From an uncultured Chryseobacterium sp. (GTDB lineage: Bacteria > Bacteroidota > Bacteroidia > Flavobacteriales > Weeksellaceae): DNA of 39,970 nucleotides. A model generated the notes under the pieces. The model was not told the DNA's origin and ran no database searches. It saw nothing but the letters and a program-made list of their open reading frames with translations. Where the stretch lies: the NCBI GenBank assembly GCA_913777465.1, contig CAJYRQ010000010.1:1-39970 (forward strand). The letters run 5' to 3'. Below are positions 25,227 to 33,615 of this stretch, piece by piece (the first letter of the stretch is position 1; each line of letters opens with the position of its first letter). A program made the translations under genes and the position numbers.

Positions 25227-25234
25227 TAATTTTG
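25227..25234 (+). promoter_or_regulatory. Putative -7 box of the monooxygenase operon
   Basis: TAATTTTG fits TAnnTTTG, 26 bp before the ATG at 25261 and 17 bp after the second operator repeat. Confidence 0.5.
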
Positions 25235-25260
25235 CAATGAGAATTTAAAAGATTTTAAAA

Positions 25261-26355
25261 ATGAGAAAAAATATTTTAATATCGGGCGGAGGAATTGCAG
25301 GGCTGGCCGCCGCAAAATTGCTGTCGGCACAAGGACATCAGGTAACGGTAATTGATAGAGCTTCTTCTTTTGCAAATGCAGGTTTCCTGATATCCCTGAA
25401 GAGCTTTGGCGTCCGGATCATGGAAGAACTCGGCTTGATGGCAGAACTGCAGACCGCATCTTCTCCATCCGAGTTTGTGAGCTTTTTAGAAAAAGACGGG
25501 CAGCTTATTCAGCATATCAGCTATGAAAAAATGAACGGGAATATCGAACGTTCCGTACTGATTTCCCGTGACGGGCTTCATCATATCCTGTACGATTGTT
25601 TAAAAGACCGGATAAATATATCTTTCAACACAACGGTTTCCGAAGTTACTCCGGCAGGCGGTAAAGCAGAAGTGGTATTCTCCGACGGCGGCGTAATGGA
25701 GGCCGATCTCGTTATTGTTTCCGAAGGTTTGCGTTCTTCAACATGGGAACGTTATTTCACGGAGACACGGATGGAAGATTTCAATACGCTGTATATGGGT
25801 GGAAGACTGCAGGCTGAACACGCCTATAATGTCGGTGATTTTAAAATTTACATCGATGTCAATAAGATGCTCTCCGTTTACCCGATCGCAAATAATGAAA
25901 TTGCCATCCAATGTTATCTCCGCCACACCGGTGATCTTGCAACGATGAAGGAAAGACCGGCTGACCTCTTGCACCGTTCTTTCGGTAATTATGGCATCGA
26001 AGTAACGGATCTGCTCAGTCGTTTTGCTGAAGAAGGCTTGATGTTCATCGATAAGATGGGAATGGTGGACGCACCTGATTTGGTTAATGGAAATATGGTT
26101 CTGCCGGGTGACGCAGGATATTGTCCCACCGCACTGTCGGGAATGGGGGCATCGCTTTCGATCTATGGGGCGAAGGTATTGTCGCATTTCATCAGCAAAA
26201 CGCCTGATGATCTGAGAGCCGCCTGCAACAAGTATAATGGATTGATGCAACCCATCATCCACAAATTCCAGGGGAATGCCGGAATTAACGCTGCCTCTTT
26301 TATCCCTGCCGATGAACAGCGGCTGGTTTGTCAATACGTTCAGGGCAGCTTCTGA
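25261..26355 (+). CDS. TetX-like FAD-dependent monooxygenase with C-terminal frameshift
   Basis: A 364-residue flavoprotein of the PHBH-fold group. The FAD-binding motif SGGGIAGLAAAKLLSAQG lies at residues 8-25. The GD motif region is MVLPGDAGYCPTALSGMG (~280-297). The frame ends in a tail (RLVCQYVQGSF) that does not fit. Removing one base near 26317 gives DESGWFVNTFRAASDIELKK and on to EDQLNFKIS with stop at 26426-26428, a 388-residue protein of the usual family length, ending 3 bp before the next gene. The catalytic core is intact, so activity may survive. Such enzymes hydroxylate aromatic or tetracycline-like compounds; the substrate here is unknown, and similarity to TetX does not show resistance. 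Confidence 0.8.
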   Translation: MRKNILISGGGIAGLAAAKLLSAQGHQVTVIDRASSFANAGFLISLKSFGVRIMEELGLMAELQTASSPSEFVSFLEKDGQLIQHISYEKMNGNIERSVLISRDGLHHILYDCLKDRINISFNTTVSEVTPAGGKAEVVFSDGGVMEADLVIVSEGLRSSTWERYFTETRMEDFNTLYMGGRLQAEHAYNVGDFKIYIDVNKMLSVYPIANNEIAIQCYLRHTGDLATMKERPADLLHRSFGNYGIEVTDLLSRFAEEGLMFIDKMGMVDAPDLVNGNMVLPGDAGYCPTALSGMGASLSIYGAKVLSHFISKTPDDLRAACNKYNGLMQPIIHKFQGNAGINAASFIPADEQRLVCQYVQGSF

Positions 26356-26431
26356 CATCGAACTTAAAAAGATGATGACTGATCCGATTGTACTCACCGA
26401 AGACCAGTTGAACTTTAAAATCAGCTAAGTA

Positions 26432-26812
26432 ATGAACTTCAAAAAAATGTTTTCCACCGTCATTGGATTTGGCACTATCGGTCTTTTAAGTTCGGTATTT
26501 GCCAAAATACAGGGCATTTTCTTTCCCGCTTCTATGCAGCTGTTTAATCAGGTCACCTGGACTTCTTATGATATCATTCAGCTTGTTATCAAATTAGTAT
26601 GCGTTTACCTTAGCTGTATCGCCGGAGGTATCGTCATATCATTATGTGGCGGGGAAAAAAGGGAGCAGTATATAACGGCAATCAGCATGGTCCTGATCGT
26701 GATATGGTTGTGGATAAGCACTGTTCATCCCTTATGGTTCTGGGCATTATTGATTACAGGGATTATCCCTTTTGTTCTGACCGGAAGTAAAATTAAGCGG
26801 ATTATCCGTTAA
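26432..26812 (+). CDS. Small integral membrane protein
   Basis: A 126-residue protein with about four hydrophobic helices (VIGFGTIGLLSSVFA, IIQLVIKLVCVYLSCIAGGI, AISMVLIVIWLWIS, FWALLITGIIPFVL) and a basic C-terminus (KIKRIIR). It starts 3 bp after the frameshift-corrected end of the monooxygenase gene, so the two were probably co-transcribed. No family is recognised with confidence. Confidence 0.7.
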   Translation: MNFKKMFSTVIGFGTIGLLSSVFAKIQGIFFPASMQLFNQVTWTSYDIIQLVIKLVCVYLSCIAGGIVISLCGGEKREQYITAISMVLIVIWLWISTVHPLWFWALLITGIIPFVLTGSKIKRIIR

Positions 26813-26832
26813 ATGCTGCTTTGCTTAAATTA

Positions 26833-26888
26833 TTAAGCATTATTTAACAGACTGGTAACGGCAGGGTAACATCAGGGATTTAGATTTG
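26833..26888 (+). promoter_or_regulatory. Four phased 11-bp repeats (Pho-box-like) and -7 box
   Basis: Four consecutive 11-mers (26833-26876) begin TTAAGC, TTAACA, GTAACG and GTAACA, so a (T/G)TAAC core recurs every 11 bp. The -7 box TAGATTTG (26881-26888) follows at once. OmpR/PhoB-type activators bind 11-bp direct repeats in place of a -35 element. The downstream gene is a phosphatase, so PhoB control is a natural reading. Confidence 0.55.
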
Positions 26889-26918
26889 GCCATTAAAATT
26901 TAATCCTAAAATTAATTT

Positions 26919-29672
26919 ATGAAAAATTATTTACTGCTGCTTTGGTGCCTGGCCTCGGGCCTCTGTTTCGGGCAGACATTGGTGCCATATCTACAGAATC
27001 CTACGCCCGGTTCGATGATTGTGAACTGGAAAACGCCTTCGGATAATGAAACCACCGTATATTACGGAACATCACCGGCCAACCTGAATGTAACGGTTAC
27101 GGGAACTACGAATATTTTTTCCGATACCGGATACAGCAATAATTATTACTACCATACCGCCAAGATCACCAATCTTCAGCCCAATACAAAGTATTACTAT
27201 AAAATTAAAACAGGGGCCTTGGAATCTGCGGTGTACAATTTCCGGACGCTGCCTCTGCCCGGGCAGGCGGCAACTGCAGACGGGAAGATAAGATTCCTGA
27301 TTATGGGTGACAACCAGCTTAAAAACGAGCCAAGGTATGATTCTCTGAATTACCACGCTTACCGTAAAATCAAGCAGCGTTTCGGTGCAGCGGCCGATCC
27401 TTCTGACAATATTGCACTGACTTTCATGGTTGGAGACCAAGTGGATGTAGGCACACTGGATCATTATGAAAATGTGCATTTTAAGAAAAACCGAAAACTT
27501 TCGCCCTATCTTCCGATTCAGACGACTGTAGGAAACCATGAAACATACGGAACTTTAGGAATGAGTTCTTACTATGCGCATTTCTACATCGATGAGCTGA
27601 GCTACAAAAATATTACTTCCGGAAATGAAAATTACTATGCGCAGCAGGCAGGGAACGTTCTGTTCGTGAGTTTGAGCTCTGAACATACCGGCTCCGCACA
27701 GCAGCAGTGGCTGCAGCAGATCCTGAATGCCGCTGCTACCGACAATACCGTCCAGTGGATCATTTCCCTGAGCCACCGTCCGTATCAGGCGGAGCAGTAT
27801 GTAGGGGATATTTCAACATGGGTAAGGAATACGGCCGTACCCATGCTTACTGCTTCAGATAAGTACCTGATGCATATCGGGGCCCACCATCATCTGTATC
27901 ACAGAGGCCAGCTTAAAAACTCGCCGAATTACCAGATTATCTCCGGGGGAACGGCCTGGGACCAGTATTGGGGAATGTCTAACGAACAGGATTTTGACGA
28001 TGTACAGAAAACACTTACCGACTGGACCTACCAGATCATTGAGGTAGATGTTGCCAATGGCAAGGCAAATGTTGAAAGCTATTCGATAGGAAGCATTTAT
28101 CAACAGAAAAACAGTGTGCTGGTTGACAGTTTCCACCGGTATAAAAACCTGGCCAAACCTGCAAAGCCTTCTGTTACCAATGTTTTTACGACGCCTGTAA
28201 CCCTGCCCCTGACATTGAATGGAAGCACCTTCACCACTACCACTCCGGAACTTTTGAACACCACCCAGTTCCTCATCAGCAAGACCCCGGATTTTTCCGT
28301 AATCGATAAAGAACTTTACAGGGATTTTGAAAACTGGTTCGGAAAGGATGGTACGGGAAATCCGGATGTCACAAAAAACCTGAATGCCGGTGTGGATATT
28401 ACCAAGGCAACTATTGCAGCCAACTCGATCACCAACGGAGTCTATTATGTAAAAGTACGTTACCGGGACCGGAATCTAGAGTGGAGCGATTGGAGTGATG
28501 TCAAACAGTTTGAGATCACGGGAAGCGTTGTATCCAATCCGGCATTGGTTTTAAATAAAACCGAATACCTTCAGAACGAAGCAATTCTGGCCACCTTTAC
28601 AGACGGGCCCGGCAATCAGCAGGACTGGATCGGAATTTACAAAAAAGGGCAGACCCCTGCTTCCGTAACGTCACAGGCTTACAAATATACCAACGGCCAG
28701 ACATCGGGAACCGCGAACTTCAATACTGGGCTGACTGCAAAAGGGCAGTATTTCGCAGGATTCTTTGCCAATAACGGATACACTGAAATTACCGGCAGAA
28801 AAAGTTTCTATGTCGGGCCAAAAGTGGTTTTACAGGCAACAGCAGATTCGTATCCTGTAGGAGGAACAGTCACGATCAATTATTCCAATGGGCCGAATCT
28901 TACTAAAGACTGGATCGGGATTTATAAAATGGGTCAGGTTCCGGGATCGGCAAACCCGTCAGCGATGTGGAGCTATGTAACCACCGCTGCGGGAACAAAG
29001 AATTTTAACGGATTACCGAAAGGCTACTATTATGCAACGTATCTTCTGGAAGACGGCTATACGCAGATCGGGGAGAAGGTTTTCTTTAAAGTGGGCGACA
29101 TCGTGACGGATCTTTGGATCAACAAGCCGGTGTATACACTGGGTGAAAACATCACGGCCTCCTGGACGGATTCTCCCGGGATCATCAAAGACTGGCTGGG
29201 TATTTACCCGCAGAGTGTACAGACACCGAACGATCAGTTTACGTCATACACTTATTTTGACGGGGTGACACAGGGCACAAAAACCATTACCGGAAATGTG
29301 AACGGTGTCCCGACCACTGCCGGAAACTACTATATGGTGATGTTTACCAACGATTCCTATACGGAGGTTTCAAACAGGGTCTCTTTCCAGGTAGTAAGCA
29401 GCTCTTTGGGCACAGGTGAATCCCAGAGCAGCACGGAGAAGAACGTGATCCTGTATCCGAATCCTGCAAAGCCGGGACAGCCGACCTTCATCAGAAGCGA
29501 TTATCCTATTGAAAAAATTCAGCTCTTATCCGCTGCAGGACAATTATTGTACGAAACAAAAAACATCAATGATCAGAAATTCTCATTGCTCAACGAAAAT
29601 TTACCGAAAGGCGTGTATTTCGTTAAAGTACATACCAGAAAGCTATTTACCCTGAAACTCATTATCGAATAA
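26919..29672 (+). CDS. Secreted purple-acid-phosphatase-like enzyme with T9SS sorting signal
   Basis: A 917-residue exported metallophosphoesterase. After a signal peptide (cleavage near CFGQ) comes a fibronectin-like purple-acid-phosphatase N-domain (residues ~22-115, NYYYHTAKITNLQPNTKYYY). The catalytic domain has GDNQ, VGDQVD (Asp173), GNHE (His207), SHRPY and GAHHHLYHRG, the standard metal-ligand series. Three ~95-residue repeats follow, each with DW(I/L)GIY and a Y-T-(E/Q)-(I/V) strand (~545-825), resembling SKICH-like beta domains. A T9SS sorting domain ends the protein (VILYPNPAKPG ... KGVYFVKVHTRKLFTLKLI). It likely releases phosphate from organic esters at the cell surface. A copy of its last codons lies at 16645. 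Confidence 0.88.
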   Translation: MKNYLLLLWCLASGLCFGQTLVPYLQNPTPGSMIVNWKTPSDNETTVYYGTSPANLNVTVTGTTNIFSDTGYSNNYYYHTAKITNLQPNTKYYYKIKTGALESAVYNFRTLPLPGQAATADGKIRFLIMGDNQLKNEPRYDSLNYHAYRKIKQRFGAAADPSDNIALTFMVGDQVDVGTLDHYENVHFKKNRKLSPYLPIQTTVGNHETYGTLGMSSYYAHFYIDELSYKNITSGNENYYAQQAGNVLFVSLSSEHTGSAQQQWLQQILNAAATDNTVQWIISLSHRPYQAEQYVGDISTWVRNTAVPMLTASDKYLMHIGAHHHLYHRGQLKNSPNYQIISGGTAWDQYWGMSNEQDFDDVQKTLTDWTYQIIEVDVANGKANVESYSIGSIYQQKNSVLVDSFHRYKNLAKPAKPSVTNVFTTPVTLPLTLNGSTFTTTTPELLNTTQFLISKTPDFSVIDKELYRDFENWFGKDGTGNPDVTKNLNAGVDITKATIAANSITNGVYYVKVRYRDRNLEWSDWSDVKQFEITGSVVSNPALVLNKTEYLQNEAILATFTDGPGNQQDWIGIYKKGQTPASVTSQAYKYTNGQTSGTANFNTGLTAKGQYFAGFFANNGYTEITGRKSFYVGPKVVLQATADSYPVGGTVTINYSNGPNLTKDWIGIYKMGQVPGSANPSAMWSYVTTAAGTKNFNGLPKGYYYATYLLEDGYTQIGEKVFFKVGDIVTDLWINKPVYTLGENITASWTDSPGIIKDWLGIYPQSVQTPNDQFTSYTYFDGVTQGTKTITGNVNGVPTTAGNYYMVMFTNDSYTEVSNRVSFQVVSSSLGTGESQSSTEKNVILYPNPAKPGQPTFIRSDYPIEKIQLLSAAGQLLYETKNINDQKFSLLNENLPKGVYFVKVHTRKLFTLKLIIE

Positions 29673-29692
29673 AATTGATATCAGGTTTACTT

Positions 29693-29728
29693 AAAAATCC
29701 AATTTGTTATTTAATAAATTGGATTTTT
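29693..29728 (+). terminator. Terminator of the phosphatase gene
   Basis: A perfect 13-bp stem (AAAAATCCAATTT and its complement) with a 10-nt loop, ending in five T's, 20 bp past the stop. A decayed version follows the duplicated gene end at 16745. Confidence 0.8.
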
Positions 29729-29740
29729 CATTTAATATTT

Positions 29741-29795
29741 TAACGTGGATTCGAGTTACAAACTATTCTTAAAAGGCTGGAAGAGGGGTGCCGGA
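29741..29795 (+). repeat. Interspersed repeat TAACGTGGATTCGA ... GGCTGGAAGAGG
   Basis: Matches, in inverted orientation, the right end of the element at 16883-17240 (its CTTCCAGCC... TCGAATTCACGTTA end). It stands just after the phosphatase terminator, as the other copy stands downstream of the duplicated phosphatase gene end. Confidence 0.55.
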
Positions 29796-30360
29796 TGCCG
29801 GAAGCACTGTCGTTTAAGGATATTGCCGTTAATTTTGAATATCAACTAATTTTTTTCAGTACGCTAAAGTCTTTAAGATTTTTACTTTTCTTTCAATTCC
29901 ATTAAATCGCTTAAAAACAAATGATTACCGTCTAATTCAAGTTGTTTTAAATGTTAAGAAAGGATAGGATCAGATCTTATAATAACATTGACAAATCAAC
30001 GGAAGGCCGTAATGTATCCATAAATGAACATGACATTGTCAGATCATGTGTTATTCTATAGAAGTAAATGTTTTCAATTAAAAAATCCCGATTCAAATTG
30101 AAAAGGGATTAAACACTAAGAACACGAAAAGTGGTATTCTATTGATCAAAAGTATATAATTTTTTGAATAAATCAAAGAAATTATTCACAATAGCAAAAA
30201 ACCTAATGGCTTCAGCACAGAGATTTATATAATCTTAAAAGGCCAATCAAAATTAATTTTTAAATTAGTACCAAAATCGCTTTACGAAATAGACGCGTAA
30301 GGCCAAAGCCAGGCAGCAATGCCTTAAAACACCAGACATCAATATTAAAAATCAGTAAGA
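29796..30360. other. Gene-free stretch before the SUKH-like gene
   Basis: About 565 bp of AT-rich sequence. The only structure seen is a weak hairpin AATCCC ... GGGATT near 30085-30110. No credible ORF, RNA gene or good promoter was found. Confidence 0.5.
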
Positions 30361-30930
30361 ATGGTTGATTTAAGCGAATTTGAAGCAAACTTCAAAAATT
30401 TTGAAATTCCGGAAGAATTGAAAGAACTTGTGAATTTCCAGAACTCGATCGGGGATGATGAAAACTTTGCAGACCAGTTTTATATCGGAAAAGATTATTC
30501 GGATAAAAGCGGGATCATCGGCTACTCGGATAATAAAGAATTTACAGACTCCATTATCGAGTTTGCCATGGCAGACGGAAGCGGCTCGCATTATGCACTT
30601 TGGGTAAGAAACGGAAATGAAAATTTAAGCGAGGCACCGGTTTTGGCATTCGGAAGTGAAGGGGGAATTCATATCGTAGCAAAAAATGTAAGGGAATTGC
30701 TGCAAATTTTAACCTTTGATGTGGAGCCCGCTATCGGCTGGGACGATATTTATTTCTACAAAGATGAAGATGATTACGAGCCTACCGAAAAGACGGAAGC
30801 GTACAAAAAATGGGTTTTCGAAAGATATGGCATCGAAACGGCAGAAGATCCGGATGAGATCGTAAAAAATGCTCAGGAAATCTATGAAGATGAATTTCAA
30901 AACTGGCTAAAAAAGTATTACAACGAATAA
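30361..30930 (+). CDS. SMI1/KNR4 (SUKH)-like protein
   Basis: A 189-residue acidic cytoplasmic protein. The pattern IPEELKELVNFQNS near the start, then EFAMADGSGSHYALWV, PVLAFGSEGG and AKNVRELLQIL, fits the SUKH superfamily. Many members are immunity proteins against polymorphic or contact-dependent toxins, others have housekeeping roles. No toxin gene lies next to it here, so an orphan immunity role is only a possibility. It converges on the lamin-tail protein gene, with a shared terminator between them. Confidence 0.65.
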   Translation: MVDLSEFEANFKNFEIPEELKELVNFQNSIGDDENFADQFYIGKDYSDKSGIIGYSDNKEFTDSIIEFAMADGSGSHYALWVRNGNENLSEAPVLAFGSEGGIHIVAKNVRELLQILTFDVEPAIGWDDIYFYKDEDDYEPTEKTEAYKKWVFERYGIETAEDPDEIVKNAQEIYEDEFQNWLKKYYNE

Positions 30931-30960
30931 AAAAACAGCTGCCAGCCGGCAGCTGTTTTT
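30931..30960. terminator. Bidirectional terminator
   Basis: A perfect 13-bp stem (AAAAACAGCTGCC/GGCAGCTGTTTTT) with a 4-nt loop begins directly after the stop of the SUKH-like gene. A-run and T-run on the two sides serve both convergent genes. Confidence 0.9.
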
Positions 30961-30982
30961 TTATGTTAATTGTTAAAGAAAT

Positions 30983-31840
30983 TCAGTCTTTTAAAATCTT
31001 TTGGGAAACAACGGTATTGTTGATAACTCCCGTAACGATGTAATTCCCTTTTTGCAGTCCGGCGATATTAAGGGTCGCATTATTACCTGCTGAACCGGTC
31101 TTTATAAGCTGTCCTGAGAGCGTATAAACCTTCACCTCTTTTACATCGGCATGGAAACTGATTTCATTATTTCTTACCAGCGTATTTTTTATGAAGCGGT
31201 TTGAAACAGGGCCGGACGAAATATCACTTACGGCCAGTACCCCGGCCTGTGGAGTAGGAAGGCCAGCGGCAAAATCCACGTTATTATTGTTGGTATCCCC
31301 TGAAACCCTCGTGATTGAATTTAATATGCTCGGCGAAGGAGCAGCTCCTGCACCTTCATACTGATTGGCCAGGCCATATCCTACAAAATCCAGAACATTT
31401 GATGCCGTTGGTCCCGTAACCTGGGTGGTATTGCTTGCCAGAGCAACTTTTCCGGAAGTGAGCGCAAGTCCTATGCCCAAGCCTATTGTAGGACCGGTTC
31501 CGTTAAAATTAAGCACTGTATTCACCACAAGATTGGGATTGACAAGGTTGATAATCCCGCCACCATCCGAACCCTCCTGGATCAGGTACGTCTGTCCGGG
31601 AGCCAAAGTAATATTGGGAAGGGTATGATATTGACTGAACGGCCCGGATACCGGCCCGTACTGTATGGTTGCACCGGTAAGTGTAGCGGTTGCAGTTCCA
31701 ATATTCTTCAGTTCTATGAAATCATTGGTAAGCGTTGCTCCTAAGATGCCGCCTCCCGTATAAATTTCATTAATCACAATCTGAGCATTAAAAAATGCAG
31801 CTGTCGAAACGAGTCCGATGAAAGTAAATACTTTTTTCAT
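30983..31840 (-). CDS. Secreted lamin-tail-domain protein with T9SS sorting signal
   Basis: A 285-residue exported protein. The signal peptide MKKVFTFIGLVSTAAFFNAQ is cleaved after AQ. A lamin-tail (LTD) domain spans residues ~21-170 (IVINEIYTGG, NDFIELKNIGTATATLTGAT, LAPGQTYLIQEGSDGG, LDFVGYG). The last ~75 residues are a T9SS sorting domain (VKVYTLSGQLIKTG ... GLQKGNYIVTGVINNTVVSQ). Such proteins are surface-displayed or released; LTD domains in bacteria often accompany nucleases or phosphatases, but none is fused here. Function is unknown. Confidence 0.85.
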   Translation of the reverse strand: MKKVFTFIGLVSTAAFFNAQIVINEIYTGGGILGATLTNDFIELKNIGTATATLTGATIQYGPVSGPFSQYHTLPNITLAPGQTYLIQEGSDGGGIINLVNPNLVVNTVLNFNGTGPTIGLGIGLALTSGKVALASNTTQVTGPTASNVLDFVGYGLANQYEGAGAAPSPSILNSITRVSGDTNNNNVDFAAGLPTPQAGVLAVSDISSGPVSNRFIKNTLVRNNEISFHADVKEVKVYTLSGQLIKTGSAGNNATLNIAGLQKGNYIVTGVINNTVVSQKILKD

Positions 31841-32224
31841 AAAATTAAAATTTTGGGTTGTTTAAAAGACAACAAAAAAAATACCGTACACTATGATATA
31901 TCTGGGTCTGTTGAAATATTTTTTAATTCTTTTATTGGTGAAATATTACAGTTGGATATTGGTGTTAAATATTTGATGTTCAGGTTTATAATCATATGTG
32001 GTATGCCCGGATTATTGAAGGGTGTGGCTGGTCAAATATTAAAAAAGCCATAATATCCGGCTCTCTGTTTATAAAAGTGGTACGTTGAATTTATGGAGTA
32101 TTCATTAAGATGACCGGGATCAATAAATAAATTAAATACAGTAGCTATAGAATTGAATTACCGTGGAAAAAACATCAAAAAAAATTACAATAAGTTTAGC
32201 CGGTCATAACATATTATTTTAGAA
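31841..32224. other. Intergenic region before the decayed WYL regulator
   Basis: About 385 bp, AT-rich, with no convincing ORF (the + frame at 31853 lacks coding character) and no clear repeat. A promoter for the lamin-tail gene should lie at its left end on the minus strand, but no clean TAnnTTTG was found. Confidence 0.4.
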
Positions 32225-32538
32225 ATGGACAACCAGATACCAAACGTCTTTCGGGATTTATTGCGATGATTCTCCAACTGCAATCGAAGCGGTTTGTAAC
32301 CGCCACTGATGTTGCTGAAAGGTTCAATGTAAGTTAAGGTACAATATACCGGGATATAAGAGCGTCGGAACAGGCGGAGTTCCTGTTGTTACCGAAGAAG
32401 GAAAAGGCTGTACCCAAAGATCGATCCTTTTTTCAGGACTATGGGAAAGCAATCGACAGGATCAAGGCGATTCGAAGGCAGTCCGGCAAAGACAAAGTGA
32501 ATTTGCTGAGCAGCCGGACGGACTCTTTTTTTATTTAA
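32225..32538 (+). pseudogene. WYL/YafY-type HTH regulator remnant
   Basis: Frames here spell pieces of a YafY-like regulator: KRLSGFIAMILQLQSKRFVT, then ATDVAERFNVS, a TAA stop at 32335, then GTIYRDIRASEQA. Another frame continues GVPVVTEEGKGC, and a last piece ends DYGKAIDRIKAIRR ... KVNLLSSR. The start Met (32225) is itself out of frame with the HTH. The gene thus has at least one nonsense codon, two or more frameshifts and a large internal loss; the WYL domain is gone. Confidence 0.75.
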
Positions 32539-32647
32539 TATAGATTCTTTGCCCGGGCATGGATAATGGATTCATGACGGCGGCTGTGCTTAAATGGATT
32601 GAAGACAGCAAGGATGCACCCTTACAATAATCAATTACTTATTTTAG

Positions 32648-32655
32648 TATATTTG
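32648..32655 (+). promoter_or_regulatory. Putative -7 box of the Crp/Fnr gene
   Basis: TATATTTG fits TAnnTTTG, 27 bp before the ATG at 32683. Between it and the WYL remnant a short frame (GFMTAAVLKWIEDSKDAP) may be the end of another lost gene. Confidence 0.45.
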
Positions 32656-32682
32656 GCTCCAAATGCTAATAACATATTGTTT

Positions 32683-33321
32683 ATGGTGATAAGCGAGGAT
32701 TTATTGTTTTCGTATGGTGCGGTACTACATTCTTATGGTGCTTCGGAATTTATTTTCCGGGAGGGTACAATTTCAAAGTTTTATTTCCAGATAAAGACCG
32801 GTTTTGTAAAGGTTAATAATTTAACTGAAAAAGGGAGTGAATTTATTCATGGTATTCCTTTTGACGGGCACTGTTTTGGAGAAAGTTATCTTTTTACAGA
32901 TATGCCTTACGGCATCAGTGCGGTTGCGGTAACCCAATGTGAGGTCATCAGGCTGGAAAAAGGGGATTTTCTGAAAATGTTGTCGGAAATGCCGGATTTG
33001 TTTCCGACATTATACCGCTACACCGCAGAACGTCTTCATTTCAGGTATTTGATCGCTTGATTCTTATCTGAAAACAATCCGGTGAAAAGAGTTACCAAAT
33101 TACTGGATTTTGTAAAAATGAGATTCGGATATACCGCAGATTTTAGCTTTAAAGTGCCATATACCCGGAATCAGATTGCTTCTTTTACCGGATTAAGGGT
33201 GGAGACTATCATCAGGGCCATCAGAAAAATGGAACTGGACGGAAAGCTTCTTATCAAAGAAGGTAAGATTTATTATCAGTTTTTATTTTTACTGCTAACT
33301 GAGGGGCTTCCTATTTATTAA
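32683..33321 (+). pseudogene. Crp/Fnr-family regulator interrupted by one in-frame TGA
   Basis: Translation from 32683 gives a cyclic-nucleotide-binding-like domain (FIFREGTISKFYFQIKTGFV, FGESYLFTDMPYGISAVAV, LHFRYLIA) up to TGA at 33058-33060. Reading on in the same frame gives FLSENNPVKRVTKLLDFVK and the Crp HTH (YTRNQIASFTGLRVETIIRA). The whole is 212 codons, a normal length for the family. Only this one codon breaks it, which points to a single point mutation. The halves could be made separately (GTG at 33082), but a split Crp protein would be unusual. Confidence 0.75.
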
Positions 33322-33615
33322 ATAATAAGGTGCTGATTAACCTGTATCCCGACATCATTACAATTCCTCCAAAAAATGGAAATCAGCATCATATCTATAT
33401 TTTAATTTATGATCCAGTTCGTAAATTAAATTCAAATAATTGGAAATCAATAGGTATAAATCCACTTCCGGAAAATACAACCCGAAAAAAACGAATTTCA
33501 AAAACAATACATTAAAACGTATCAATTTGCTATATTTAGAGAAGCATTTGCAGAACTGTTGACGAGAGCCGATTCTGCATTTTTATTATGCCAATAACCA
33601 AACATAAAAAGGAAT

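Noticed and set aside
31853-32053. 66-codon ORF upstream of the lamin-tail gene
   Set aside because: Starts in the promoter side of the minus-strand gene, has no recognisable motif and looks like chance.
33330-33515. 61-codon ORF after the Crp/Fnr gene
   Set aside because: Low-complexity AT-rich translation with no motif or proper context.
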